Shown here piece after piece: positions 11,651 to 25,500 of a stretch of DNA of 64,000 bases. Every line of letters begins with the position of its first letter. Within the stretch, counting starts at the first letter, position 1. The position numbers and the translations under genes are program-made. The stretch comes from Marsupella aquatica (lineage: Eukaryota > Marchantiophyta). The DNA lies in NCBI GenBank assembly GCA_973895155.1, contig OZ316891.1, forward strand, positions 1,426,001 through 1,490,000, given 5' to 3'. The notes beneath the pieces are model-generated. The model ran no database searches. It worked only from the letters and a program-made list of their open reading frames with translations, and was not told the DNA's origin.

Positions 11651-13879
11651 AGGACGAGGCCTACATTATTATAGTGACTAAACTGTGCAAAGTTTTAATC
11701 ATTTTGTACCACATGTGTTGCATCTTATACAACTATGGCCGCTTAGTGGAGTGAATTAGGGAGGGTTCAAATAGCTTTGTGGTCAAACGGCAGTTGGTGG
11801 TCAAGGGAAACAAACATTTGAGTGTGAAAAACCAAGGAAAATATCTTGAATCAGTGCATTTTGGCCTTTAGGCATGGATGTGGGTGCCCTAATTAAAGAT
11901 TTAAAGCTACCAACAGTGATTAGGTTACCCTGTTCACATGGTCAGTACTAAATTGACCTGTTATTTCAGCCTCAGACCTCAAGCATTCTTTTGACCAAAA
12001 TCTGGACTAGTTTTACATCTCATCCCGCATCTCATCTACATACCGTCTCATTTCTTATTTCAAGTTTATATTAGCTTTCCAATTCCTGTTATAATATTCA
12101 TCCATCCACATTTTGTTATGGGTGACTATACTAGATGCAAACGTGCATTCTAAATGTTCCATACTTTTTGTGTAAGATTGAAGCACCCACCCCATTTTTT
12201 TGAGGCTGCTTTATGGCGGGACACTCTTTGGCTATCTTGTCTCACTCTTTGGCTATCTTGTCTCATTCAATTTGATTGAAATGCATTTGTTTTGTTCATT
12301 TGGCCTAGTCCATGCTTTAGCTATGTATTATTTAAAAGTTATTCATTTTTGGCAGCCCCTTTAACTTTTTTAATGCCCTTAGTTTTTATTAGGTTTCCTC
12401 TATCTTTCTTAGCATTTTGAGGGGCATATTTCCTTACCTGCATGAGAAAAGGTTGACCCTTCAACCAAGCAACTAGTACACTATTCATGGATGAGTGCAC
12501 CTTATATGCCATTGGTTATAGAATTTACATTGTTCATGGTTTATGATGAACAGGTGTCACCTAAATAGAGAGCCCCAAATAGAGCCAAAAGTAAAAAAAA
12601 CAAAGTTCACTAGTGCACGCTTTTCTCTTTGAATTGAATCATAGTGCTGCTGTATTTATACAAGTACATTGACTAATACCTTGAAATTAATGTATATGTC
12701 TTCTAATATTGTACTTTTCTCATTTTTAAAAAGGTGTGCATGAACTTTCTTAAAATTATTCTTCAATACTTGTTTTTTATAATCTAGTTAAGTTAAAATG
12801 TCTACTCATTTCAATTCTTTTACATAAGTCAAAATAGATATGTAGTAGAATGAACATGCTATAATCAAGATTTGGGAACCCAAGAAAATTACATCTCTTA
12901 ATCTCTTTCATCTAATTTCTACCAAAAAAATCATATCTGGATAAAAGCACTATTCTACAACCGTAAACATAGCAAGACGATGTTTTATTGCAAATGGTGA
13001 CGTGTTGTACTTGAGAGTTTGGTCTAGAATAACTGTTTGATTCTCTAATTTATCTCAATGTTTTCTTTGAATTTTTTGTTTTTATTACTATTAAAATTAT
13101 TTATTGAAATTGTTTGAGCATGAGAGTTCATTTAGATAGTTAAAAGTTGGGTTAAAAGTACTCTAGCCGCCTTCTATTGCTGGCAATTCTTGCTTTTTTT
13201 GTCTTTTGCAATTGATTATTGACTGAATAGGTGAAATAACTTTGTTACTACACATTCTCAGTTATTGTTTAAACTACATAAACTTCATATGTTAACTGTG
13301 TCAACTTCTCAAAATTGTCTAAAATCAATTACATTTATCATTTTTAAACAAATACTAACTTGGAAATTTTTTATTATAGGGAGTTTAGTTTTAGATATAG
13401 AAATCACTATCCAAGGCCAAGATAGTAAGCCAAAAGCAATTGTCTCACAAGGCCCAAGAAATCTGATTTTTTTTACAGATAAATTTCCAAAGTTTTTTCA
13501 AAAACTTGTTGCTAAATAGATTTGTATTATTTTTACATCACATTCTTGATCCTATCTAGCCTTGCATGAGATACCAAATGGTTTAGCAACAATACTAAAT
13601 TATTTAATTGTTGGCTAGATTTCAATAACTGTGATCACCATTCAAATTTTTAGATGTATAAGGTAAATTATCTTGAGACATCAACAAATGTATAAATATA
13701 GATAATAAGGAACATTAAAAAGTGTTTAAGTACTTCAGGATTTAAGTGTGTAAGGATGAACTCAAAACATGTTGTCAAATGCACATTCAACCATCATTGT
13801 GGGCTCACTGTATGTCAAATATGTATCACTTCTAAACCCAAATAGGATTTCATGGTGTCGTTGATAACCATAGAAATAT
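11651..13879. other. AT-rich gene-free spacer, first part
   Basis: This stretch is strongly AT-rich with frequent stops in all frames, and I see no gene in it. It contains a perfect 21-bp tandem pair at 12222-12263. Together with 14690-17550 it separates the two arms of the inverted duplication. Confidence 0.6.
12222..12263. repeat. Tandem repeat, 2 x 21 bp
   Basis: Two exact adjacent copies of a 21-bp unit beginning cactctttggctatc occur at 12222-12242 and 12243-12263. Confidence 0.9.
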
Positions 13880-14690
13880 AGAAGCCCATTAAATGGAATC
13901 ATTTCTTCCCATTTTATACAAAAATGGTTGCTCACACATAGCAGCAAAAAAAGAGAGGCACCTTGGCAATAAGTTATTCAATAAACATAGTACTATCACC
14001 ACCAAATCTGTGGATATAATATTAGCCCAATGTCATACAAAGTTTTTAGGCATAGATGATAATTGTAATTTGAAGAACAGACATCAATTACATCACCACC
14101 TCCATGACCATTAGTAGCTTAGTACAATTCATCTCCCTATACAATTTCACTTCATCCAATGTCGTCATCATTATATATGTTTATCACTGATCAAAGCTTC
14201 TCCTTCGCAAGCATATTAATCATAAAGATTTTTTCTCGCTTACATACTTACTAGAATTCGCATAGCGCACCCTGCATTTTTACTTGCTAAAAAAATCTAA
14301 ATTGAACAAGCAGTGATTGATCAATTTTTTGCTTGGTTCAATCCTAAGCAAAAGTGCCTTGCGAGATCTTTACTTATTCATCTTTGGATCTATAGGTGCG
14401 CACTGTCTCTTGAGCTGTGTACATATGTGTGTGTATATATATATTATGTTTGCTTGTTTTTATTTGTATTATATTTTGCTCACCCTTTATATCACTCTTT
14501 CTTCTAATCCTATTGTTGTTTGTCCTTTTAATCATTCTTTTTTGATATCATAAGAAGAATGACAGAATGTTTTTTGGTCAAAGACTACATTTCCGCTTAA
14601 GTTGACAGCTGCAAGATTGACTATGTCTATAGTTAGTTTTTTCTAATAGTTCAAACAATTAATCATTTTGTATCAACCATATTGGGTAGA
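13880..14690. repeat. Repeat element, copy 2 (inside the spacer)
   Basis: This is a diverged, AT-drifted copy in the same orientation as copy 1. It shares the 'cagcaaaaaaagagaggcacctt' region near 13940, the 'gattgatcaattttttgcttggttcaatcctaagcaaaagtgcc' region near 14320, and 'cgcttaagttgacagctg' near 14600. In the third-copy comparison it is the most decayed, which suggests that it predates or evolved apart from the arm copies. No intact reading frame is present. Confidence 0.5.
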
Positions 14691-17559
14691 AAACAAAGAT
14701 GACATCATAGGTCAGTGCATATGTGCATCAAATTTTGGATTATTTTATGAGGGTTTTAAATGTTTTCATGCTAGAATATTTGTTGGTGATCAAGGATGAC
14801 ATTTGCAATGATGAAAGCATGTTAGCATTTTCCCACTCAATCCTCACAAAATACTTCTTTAAATGATTTATTTTTTTGTTGAAGCCCATTGGCAAGTAAG
14901 GTGGGTGCTTTAGGATCAAAGTGAAAAGCACTCAAAGTCAAACTTATTTTATCACAATGTAGACTAGTCATACCTCTCACGCATAAAATTGCACCCTTAA
15001 TAGTTAATTATATTTTATCATCTTTTTTATAATATTAATTTGTGTTTGAAGAAGAATTACTGTAGGTGCCACTGACAATTTTTTGGATTTATAGGTTGAT
15101 GTTGGCAAGGCACATATGCAAAAAGCTAAATACCACATATTTTTCGAGAAAACTTGGAAATCCTCTAAATCATATGTTGAAATTTTTCAGTCTTATGCCT
15201 CTATAGAATGTATGTAGGATAAAACACTTCTTATCTAGACAGGATTATATGTCATTTCTTTTGGTTTTTTCATAGAGCAAAAACCTATACACAAAGCACC
15301 TCAATTTATAATTGGGCCCAAATTATAGAATATAATGAATTCAGCACGAATGTTATCCTCGCATAAAATTCTAAGATAACCTCCCATTCAATGTGAATCC
15401 GGCAAGAATATGACAAAAACATGCAAGTATAATATGTACATTATCCACTTATTATAAAAGATAATGACAATAAATGGTGCATTATTTATATGAGATATAA
15501 AGGAACATAATTTATGGTATAAATGATTACCAAAATCTGAATTTTTATATTTTAGATTTATAGTAATTACAGTATGAAGTATAAAAAATTAAGAAGTATT
15601 TTCATAACTTACACCTTACATTAAAAAGCACTGAAAGGAGTACTTATTCAATATTTGAGCAATGTTTTGATACACAATTATTGTAAAGCCCAAAGATAAA
15701 TAAATGGTTTATATAATTGCTCTTGCCCTTTACTTTTTCTTGCAATCAATTCTTGTTTATTATCTCTTTCTCCAAGAAAACTCTTCTTTTTGTAAGTAGT
15801 GCTCCAACTTTGGTGGCTACCCCATAAAACCAAATCGATGTGCTATCTTCTAGACAAATATGCAAACACAATTATTTTCTTTCATGACTTTAATTTGCAA
15901 AACACTTTGATGCATGCTTAATATCAAAGATGCAATAAGAATAGATTGCATAGCTCTCTCAAATTAATATGCTTGCATAGGGTAGGGGTCACTACATGTT
16001 AAAAAGCTGTAGCCGACACATAGAAGGAATAACATTCACAGATGACCAATTGAGTTTATGATGGTATGCAAAATCCATTCAACCTATATGCACTTGCTAG
16101 GTAATATAGTACACTATAGGCTGTTACATGTTTTTGGATGTGTAAATATTGGCATGCCTCTCTATAGAAACCATTTAATGAGGTCTATACCTTGCAACAC
16201 AGGCATATTAGATCTTCACTCATTCAGTGTTGTAGGGAAGTGATTAGGCCGACCCAATTAATGTGAGAAGACTTCATCCAAAAACTGATAATTTTTAGTT
16301 ATAAGTACAAACAGAGTTGACTAGTTTATGAATCATTCCCTTGCAACACAGTCTAGAATGGCTTTGAACACTTGGCCTCCAATATGCTTCTAACCACTCT
16401 CCAACACATAAGCTAACATGTGCTGGCTTTGTTCAGCCCCTCACCCTAATTTTCCTTTCTGAATCAAGTTAAGCCAACAATCTTTACCATAAAAATTAAA
16501 CCGTCTCAACTTTTGGGGTAAAGATTCACTCCAATCCCATCTCAGGGAGACATGCAACACACAATATATAATCAAATAATCTACTAAACTTCTGAACCTT
16601 AAAATATTCCATTTGGACAATTCCATTCATTTGTTGTAGTAGACGCTGCCTCTACAGGATCATCAAATGTCTTTTGATCTGCACAGAATATACTACTTAG
16701 TATTAGTATAGTGTATTTCTTGACAAGGCAAAATGCCAGGATATGGAAAGAAAAGCATCAATACAACAGCAAGGTTATCTTAGAATTTTGGGTGCTTTAA
16801 TTGGTGCATACAACATGTCGCCATAATTATCAAAGCCTTGTTTGGTTCTTGTGTACAATCATGATTGTATTCTGCAACTGGTGCATGGTTTAGGGCACGG
16901 TTCCAATTACTGCAGATATTCTAATATAATGTTTATCTGCGTTTTCATTGAGAAAAAATTAATGTTTATATCCCTGTATGAAATTATTAATAGGAAATAA
17001 ATAAAATGAATCTTGAAACATATGACTTCTTGGGTTTCCAATAATGAGAGGTGCAACAAGTGCAAATTATGACCAAATGAGTCCTTCAGTCTAGATAGTA
17101 GGTCAAATCCTTAGCGATGGCTAGCTAGAACTCTAGCTGGCCTAGGGCACCAAGAGGGTACCCTGCTTGATGCCTACTAGCTACAATATACTGATAATAT
17201 CATTTAAAGTATAGATTGTAGGGTTAGCTGGGAAAGATACTGACATGCTTTCATCTCTGCAAAATGCTATCCACAGCCATGAACTGCTATTTGAGCATGG
17301 AGGCATTTGCACCCTTGACAGTCAAATTCAAAGTCAGGCACATTGATCCAATGTGATATGTGGCCCTCATCATTTCTTACTCAATCACGTCGCACACGAT
17401 AAACTTTACACACTGCTATACATTTGTGAACGAGAGCTGGTTGTAGGCATGGGCTTGGAGCCAGGCAATTGATAACTGTTGCATACTCCACTGATACAAA
17501 CTGGTTTAACTTGATAAACTCTACACACCGAGAAAGAAAGCTTACTGTATCCTGGCCCT
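14691..17559. other. AT-rich gene-free spacer, second part
   Basis: This stretch is AT-rich with no open frame of coding character on either strand. I see no RNA gene or coherent repeat in it beyond simple A/T-rich tracts. Confidence 0.6.
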
Positions 17560-18360
17560 GGAACAAAGCAATTGGTAACCGTCAGCTTAACCGTAAAACT
17601 AGTCTTTGAGTAGAATCTTGTTGTTTGTCCCTTCTCTCCGAGGAAGGAAACCACAACCAAACACACAAACCAACAATGGGACATAATCATAAAATGAACA
17701 AAGCACAAAGCATACCAATCAGGTAGAAAATCAACACAACGATTGAGAGGGCGGGCCCAACAACAACAACTACATGATGTCTTGAGGCAATTTGAGTCAA
17801 GCGTGAAATCAATCAACCCTTTTGATTTGACTTCTTGCAGAGAGCTAGCTTCAGGTGTGGGATGGGAGGCCCGAGTAAGGGTAGGTGCACTCTTTGCATT
17901 GGCTGTTGGTAGATGCAGAACTCTGATTGATACAGACATGATGATGGTGGCATTGGATGAAGTGAGGTGGCAGCAAGGCGGGATGCCTGTTGATTTACTG
18001 CTGCAGCTGGTGATGGCAATGGTGTTGTTGTTGATGTCTGCTACTCCATCCTTTGCCTCACTTACCGACCGCCACGCTTGAGAGGTTGGTTAGCTGTGGA
18101 TGTGAAGCTAAGCATTCCGGATGAGTCCTCGTCTTTTGTCGAGCAGATTCGCGTGAGGGAGGCCGTGACAAGGTGCCCCTCTTCTTTTGCTGCTGCCTAT
18201 GAGCAAGAGAATTCCTCTGGCCAATGTCAAGAGAGGGGTGAAGGGAGGAGGGTTGAGTAAAAAGTGAGGGTTGAGGGAAAATGGAACTGAATTTAATTGC
18301 ATTAATTCAAGTTAATTTACATTCCAAGGATGCCCCTCAATTTGTAACCGAAGAGAGGAC
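17560..18360. repeat. Repeat element, copy 3 (inverted; end of the right arm)
   Basis: This is the reverse complement of copy 1. On the plus strand it encodes a Met-led hydrophobic segment at about 17980-18057 (VDLLLQLVMAMVLLLMSATP followed by SFAS, typical of a signal peptide and cleavage site). A second stretch at about 18115-18215 reads SSFVEQIRVREAVTRCPSSF. Both match peptides encoded by copy 1 on its minus strand. Stops separate the segments unless they are spliced. No protein family was recognised. Confidence 0.5.
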
Positions 18361-18369
18361 ACGTAGCAA

Positions 18370-19540
18370 ATTTTGGTCTATATTTTATCGTTTTATACCG
18401 TTAAGTTGTTTGTGTCGTATGTTGCGAATTCTGTTTGGCGGTCGTATTTATCTCGTCGGTTGTCGATAAAGCTTCGGTCCGAGTTTCTCAAAGAAAGAGA
18501 GGAAGGGCTGTTTCTTCAGCCTTTGGTGACGACATTCCTCCAACGATTCACTGCTTTCGTACGTGGAGCTTTTCACCTACCGACATCCAGGGCCTCGAGT
18601 CTCGGGTGCGAGTCCTGCAGAACAGTTTTGCAAATCCAGATTGAAGTAAGACTTCAATGGAACACATTTCAGTCGCTTAAGAAGGAATCAGACAGTTCTC
18701 TTCAGGATCAAGAAGCAGGACAAGTAGATGGCAAACCTACCCTGGAACACTTTACTTCAATTTTGGATGGTCTGTGTGGTTCAATGGACGTTGATACTGG
18801 CACACATTGATTATGGTAACAGATTTAAAGTTCCGTGTACATAACCGGAGTCAGCCACTGGATTTTCTCCTCAGAACTGGGATCCGGAATTCAGCTAACC
18901 TATCAAATTCCCTTCACCTTAACAGGCTCAAAGAAAAGATCTGGGCAGTCAGTGCTGATCAGATACAGACGAATGGATTGAATGATTGTATAAGTGAGTT
19001 TAAGATCTTGGAAAGACGTGGCTCGAGAATGGCAAAGCCGGCTGCACGTTTATACACAAGAAATTTGATGAACAGGCTAATTAACCGCAAATTGAGGATA
19101 CTGAAAAAGAACTTAACGGGTGGACATCGGTTGTAGACTCCACACAGATCAACAGATTCTTCAAGACTGTAGGCTCTGTGGAGTGAAATTTGAGTCCACT
19201 TTCAAATGTTCAAATGGAGGATTTGTGTGATCCCCAACTCATGGATCCAATCATGTACATTTTCCCTTTCACCTCCTGACAGTGGACGCAAATAAAGCCC
19301 TTCCCTCACTTTATCCTCCCTTCAACTTGTCAGATGGAATTTGATGTTGGCGCTGAAAGAACATTGTATAACCTAAATTACGTTCCATGTGTTCTATCAG
19401 CAAGCCATAGGTCTCAGAGTATGATAGGTTGGCTTCTGGAGTCCACGGATCCTGAGCGATTTTGAAAGTTGTTCGGAGCTGCAAAGAATCTCACTAGATG
19501 TATAAGTTTCTCACTTGCCCTCAAATTTTATGTGTAGCAG
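18370..19540. other. Upstream region of the right paralogue
   Basis: No coding gene is called. About 18900-19250 is conserved with 10280-10640 of the left arm. It contains a frame of about 109 codons ending at 19136 that is only partly open in the left copy. It may be 5'-UTR or promoter sequence for the gene starting at 19541. The segment 18370-18650 is private to this arm. Confidence 0.35.
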
Positions 19541-22500
19541 ATGCAGAAAGATCATGGAGAGAAGAATGCCGGGAGACATCCCCCCGATAAAGGTGAGCGT
19601 GGGTATAGTAATGCAGAGGGCAGCAGGGACAAGAATGCCCTCCCAGCTGGAGCAAGCGTTGAGCGAGTCGAGAAGGGATACTTTGGTGCTTCTGAAACTG
19701 CATCTGGTGTTTCGAGTCCAGGGCCAGAGAAAATATCAAGCAAGTCAGTTGCCTTCAGCAAACCTACGTCTACTGTCATTCCAGGGGAAGTGAGCCAAAG
19801 CGGTGGTGGCCTTCCCCCAAATCCGGTCGCAGCATCGTCCTCGAATCCTAGAGAAGCTCAAGGCATGGGAAAGAACGGTTCTTACAAAGAAGGCAGCAAC
19901 ATTCCCGGTCCACCAGGCCAGTCACTTGCTCGATTTGGTCCAAGATTGAGGGCAGAGGGACTCATGGTTCCTCCAGCATCAGATGCTGCCACCTTGAGGC
20001 GTCAGGTGGCAGCATTGCAGATTGACTTGGAGGCACACATTGATGGCGAGCAACGCCTGCAGAGCATCAATCAGCAGCTTCGGGAGAGGTTTGTAATCCG
20101 TTTCTCTCATTACCTCTGCAAATAAACCAGGTCTTGCAGCGTTCCAACCATAGAATCACGTGGCATGGACAATTTTGTCACCTATGCTAGGCGTGGCCGC
20201 TTTAAAAAAATAAAATCTTTCCCCCATTGTATGTAACGGACGTCACCAACTTTAAAAGGAAATGAGGTCTGACTGGCGCGACAGCCTAGGCATTGCAATT
20301 TTAAACGAGACGACTTTAAAGCTTTGGGTTGGACCATGGTGACCTGAAGGCAGATTGGAGCTCTACATGAAACAAAATCATGAAAATGTTGAGAGGGCCG
20401 AGTCTGAGTTGAATATACTACATGAGGATATGGAACAAACACTGGAGCTACAGCGGCGCCTTGCTCAAAGGTGATTATCAAATGCTTTGAATCATAAGCA
20501 TCTGCTACACTGCAATCAAAGCTTTTGTACTGCTGGTAGGAATTGTCAGTGACAAGCTTTCGGTCTAGGTTTTAAGCCTTTGCGCTTGTTTAAGGTGGAG
20601 CACAATGTCTCAACTCGTTTCCCCTTTCGGTGAAACAGATTATCCTTCGCTCATCAAGGCAAATTCTGATACAGACTAGAAAGCTTGAAACTTTAGCATT
20701 CGAATAGTTTTTTTGCTCTCTACGCAGCACATTCGAATTTCTGTACATACATAATTTTTTTTGTTTTTCACGAACAAAAACTATCTTAGGAGATTCCCAA
20801 TCCCATGAAATCCAGCTTTATCCTGTTAAAGGGGTAAATTTCAAAGTTCTCCCTTAGGTGGCTTGCAAATATTGGAAATTCTGATGGGACTTGGGAGGAT
20901 TTGTGTGTGAAGAAATTCTGTCCTATTCACTCTCAGGTAACTGAACTCTTCCTACCATTTGTTGGGGCATCTTCAAACAGGGCCACTGCTCTTGAGAAAG
21001 AGAAAAAAGATATGGAACAAATCCTTCAAAAACGCCTTCAAGAGTTCGAGGACGAGCGTGTCGAATTACAAGAGAAAATTTCCTCTATGTCCGAAGGTCT
21101 GCGGGGACAGGAAGACACACATTCTAGAGTGGCAGCCTTAGAGGTAATAGCACAAAGTGTTCTGGAGAGATTCTATTACAGCTTTGGTGTGGTTGTCATG
21201 GACGCTTCTCTCTATTTCCAACGATCTGGTTGCTCCGAATATGTTTGCAACTTCCTATAGTGCTACTCATGTCAAGGAGCTGGAGGGTACCGATTAATTA
21301 CAGTAACTTTGCATTTCCAGGCAGAGCTGAACGCGACCCAGGAGATTAAGGAACGACTCGAAGAACAGCTAAGCAAGTATGGGGACGAAACAGAGCAACT
21401 GAGGAGACAGGCAGAGAATTATAGCCAAGAGCTCAATGAGTTCATTAACAAGGTAAGCATTTTATTTCACTTGCAGTTTCAGACGTCACAAATAACTTAT
21501 GGTTGACCTTGACGACGGAAAGTTTGGTTTGGTTTCACGAATCAAGGAGCGAATTGAATTTTAGTCCGAATATCCCCATTTGGGCTAGGGTGGTAAATTG
21601 AAAGTGGACGGAAAGAAACAAGACGAGGGGGGAGGCGCAAATATTGCTACATAAATAGGCACTGAAGATCAAGAGAGCACATATAATTTTACGTTGTTTT
21701 GAGGGTTCATTGAGAGGAAATGAGATTTTCACTAGCAGGTACTAACATTTCATTTCATATACGCTGCTAAACCTTTCAGGAGCAGAAAAATCAAGAGATT
21801 GAGAAGCTAGGACAAAAAGCTCAGCTTCGCAGACAGTTTGGAAATTTTAAAGAAGGCATTGTTGAGCAAAGTGTGGAGTCAGCAAATGAACAGGCAGCCG
21901 AAGAATTTTGCAACGCAAAATCACTGTGGCGTGGCCTACGCGCGCTCCGTCTTGCCGTGAAAAGGGCAAAGCACATGCGTCAAGCCTTTGAAAATAAGGC
22001 CCAGGTACTGATGCTATATTTTGTTTGTGGTCAAGAGAGTTCTATTTATATTTCCAGGTTTTAGCTCTCTGGTATTACATGGTAAAAATGAAAAACGAGC
22101 AATGCCTGTCCAGTGCCGATGCTTGTAGCCTTTGCAGGAAATTCACCCCCAAGATGAGATGCTGAAAAATATCCGTCACAATTCCAATCATTCAATTTGA
22201 GAAGTTAAACATATGGCAGTATGGGAGTGACGCATCCAATCAGTACTGGAATGATCAGCACTAAATTGGTGCCTGCATCGAGAAGAACGCTCAGTTTTGC
22301 TAACGCACTGCTGACTTTTGGTGTCATTGTTACAGGAGACGTTGCAAACCTGTTTTAAGGCGTGGAGAATGGGACATGTTGTAGGAAAGAAGCAGAAAGA
22401 GTCGCTTGAGAAGCGCTCTGAAGGTCAACTCATTCATGCATGGCATTCTTGGAAATCATACTCAGTACAACATAAGATCCATCCTCAGCTGAATCAGATT

Positions 22501-25500
22501 GCCCACAAGCATTGGAAAAGTGTTTGCCTGAAGAGGATGATGAATCATTGGAGAGAGGTAAGCAAGCAAAATCATCTGTCGCCAGATGATGAACGCCGGC
22601 TCACCGTCCTTTCCAAAAAGCATTGGCATCTCCAGGTGTACAAGCGGGCTCTGAAGCGGTGGTTGCAATGGTTGAAGTGCTGGGCAAGGCCAAAGAGAAA
22701 GAAGTTGGCATCTGTTCAAGCTCATATCAACCACATGACAATTAAGCAAGCTCTCTCAGCATGGCGTAGTTTTGTTCGTGGGAAATGGGTTAAACGCATG
22801 AAATTTGAGCAAGCATGCATTCAAGAAGAGCAGTGGTGCAGAAGACGAGGTCTTCAAAGGTTGAAGATAATTCTTACTAAGACTTGTAGCCTTTTTTTTA
22901 AATTTGTGGATAAGAAGTCAAAGTTTGATCCTGAATGTTACTCTCGCGCACCCGGGAGCCGTAAACTTGCTTTGGCTGTTTCTCATGGATACTATGGGTA
23001 CTAGGCAGTATCCTATCTAAGGAAATTCTTTTCCACTGTAGCAATCTGGCAACAAGAAGAAGGCCTTTCAAAGCAGTTTTTGTTCATATTTATCGATGCC
23101 CTCCTGGCCAGACTGGGACATTCTATGACGTAGTCGTCCTGTTGGATGAAGTTGTGTAGATTTGCAGATGTACATTGGGTTCTTCAATGAATGCACATGT
23201 TGGGCAAGAACGCTTTGTAGGAACCAAGATGTTGACACTCACCAAGATGTTGACACTCGATTGTGCTAACATGGGCAGGTTGAGGAATGCTTTGAAGGAG
23301 ATTTGGTATCGAAGGCGTAGAGCAGATATGGCAGTAGACTTTCGCAGAGTTCGATTGCGGCAAGTGGCTCTGAGGTCTTGGCGGATGTTTGTACAACGTA
23401 GACGGCATGGACTTATAGCCAAGCAAATGGCTTTTAGGCACTACCTTCATGACCTGCGGGCCAAGGTTGGTACCACAAGCAGTCTGGGGCTCGACCTCTG
23501 TGCATCAAGAATTGTCGTCTGCATTAATTTAAGATCGAGCGGGATATCAAAGACTCAAATGGTCTGATTTAAATAAACTCGTTCAACCTTCCCAACCAGT
23601 TTACTAATGCAGAGGACTTTAACATGCAAGATAAACTGACAAGCAGATGATATAACAGATCTCAATATCTACACATGCTAGGGAAAGTGGACACCAGCAT
23701 CATCTTCTATTTACGCGCTAGTTACCCGTGAAAATGTGATTATGTCCGCATTGGTGCCTGCAGGACTTGTATCTTTTTGAATGTCGAGACATTGATGCTC
23801 TGAGCAAGTAGGGAAAGTGTGTTCCCTAATAAAGTTCCCCAATATATTTGAGTATGAAAAATGAAAGATTGATACTAGCAGAGCTGATAGGCCTTCTCTG
23901 GATATTTAAACAGGCAATCCATATCTGGAGGGACAATGTTGCATACTTGAAAGCAAAGATGAGAGCAACTATGGAAGTCAATGAAGCTCTCATGAGGGCC
24001 GCTATGGTGTTTTGGAAAGACTATCACGGCCACCACGCAATAAAGTAAGGAAGTAAGTTTTTTGGCCAAAGTCGTAGATCTGCACTTCACTGCTGCAAAT
24101 TCTTTTGTGAGGACTTGCAATGTGTCATACATTGATCATAGAATGCAGTGACTTTTGTTATTCATATCCTCCTATGTGAATGCGTTCCTTAAGCTCTGTG
24201 GATTCCAACATCAGTAGGTAAATAAGTTCGAGTCGCCACATGTGGGTGGGTAGTTCAATATCACGTTTTCATGAAACAATGCTAGACCATACTGCTTATA
24301 AAAGCATCTGTCATCCAAATAGCAGATGCAGTGTTCTTAGAGTTGGGAATGCAACTTTGGCGAATTCCTTGACCACTAAAGCGTAAATGATCCACATTTT
24401 GCAGAAAGAAGAAATTGAGGAGGGCCCTTGTACACAAAGCCAGGAGAGAAATTAAGGTGAGCTGCAGAGGCTGGTCGAATTCCGTCTCACAGGTTTTCTA
24501 TAGTGATCTTACTCATGCTCAAGGGAGACTCTTACTACTCATCACCAAACATGCAGTCTCCATGAACTGAAACTAGCTCACAGTTCCTGTTCTTTAATAT
24601 ACACCAAATTCTGGGCATTGTTATAGACGCCAAAGAATGCCCACACCATATACATGTCAATATACACGTCAACAAAGCAATTGTTTCAATAAGTAGGTCG
24701 CAGTTCGGCCGCCGTGTGTTGCAGTTTCTGGAGAAAGTACAAATCGTTTGTTATAGGATCATATTAGACAATCAAGGATGTCAATATAAACGTTATCTTG
24801 ATCATTTTCACGTTGTATTCTTGACATTTTATATCTTTGTGAGAGCACACAGTTTTCCTATCTTCATTCTTCCACAATAGGATACTGGCTGCAGCGGACC
24901 ACGTCCATGTCCATAAAGGCCCTTGTGCAACGAATCTACCTCCACCGCTTTGCACATCTAATCGTCGATGCGACTCATATTTTCTTTCAGATGGCGAAGT
25001 TAGCACTGCAAGCTTGGTGGGAGCAGATGGCTTGGAAGAGACGTGCATTGCAGCTTGATACTTTGATGGCAATCCGTCGGAGGAGAACACTGATGGTAGT
25101 CAGTTTGCATAACTGGATGCATGCAACTTTTGACGGCCTACTGATAGCAAACTCAAAGTTACAGGACGATCTTCTTGAAACACAGGTGCAATTCCTACCG
25201 AGTCGTCCAAACGTTTTAGAGAGAAAGAATTACGTCCTTCATATTATATATACTCTCCTCAATTGGATTGTTTGCCCTCCACTACAACGATAGCACGAAA
25301 GCATGACTTTTCCTTCTGTCCAGGCCCGTGAGCAGAAGCAGGGTGTCGTTTCAGTAAAGCCTGTACAGAATGCGAGAGCCCCTGACCTTCGTTTATCACG
25401 CCTGGACATCTCACTTGGAAGTCAGTTTATATGGATGTAGCCATTGGTTGTGAGATAGATATGTGTGCATGACTCACTTCCTGGCGCATTATCAGATTGT

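Noticed and set aside
13265-13519. An 84-codon frame in the AT-rich spacer
   Set aside because: Its Ile/Phe/Lys-rich composition is what AT-rich DNA gives by chance. No partner exon or domain was found.
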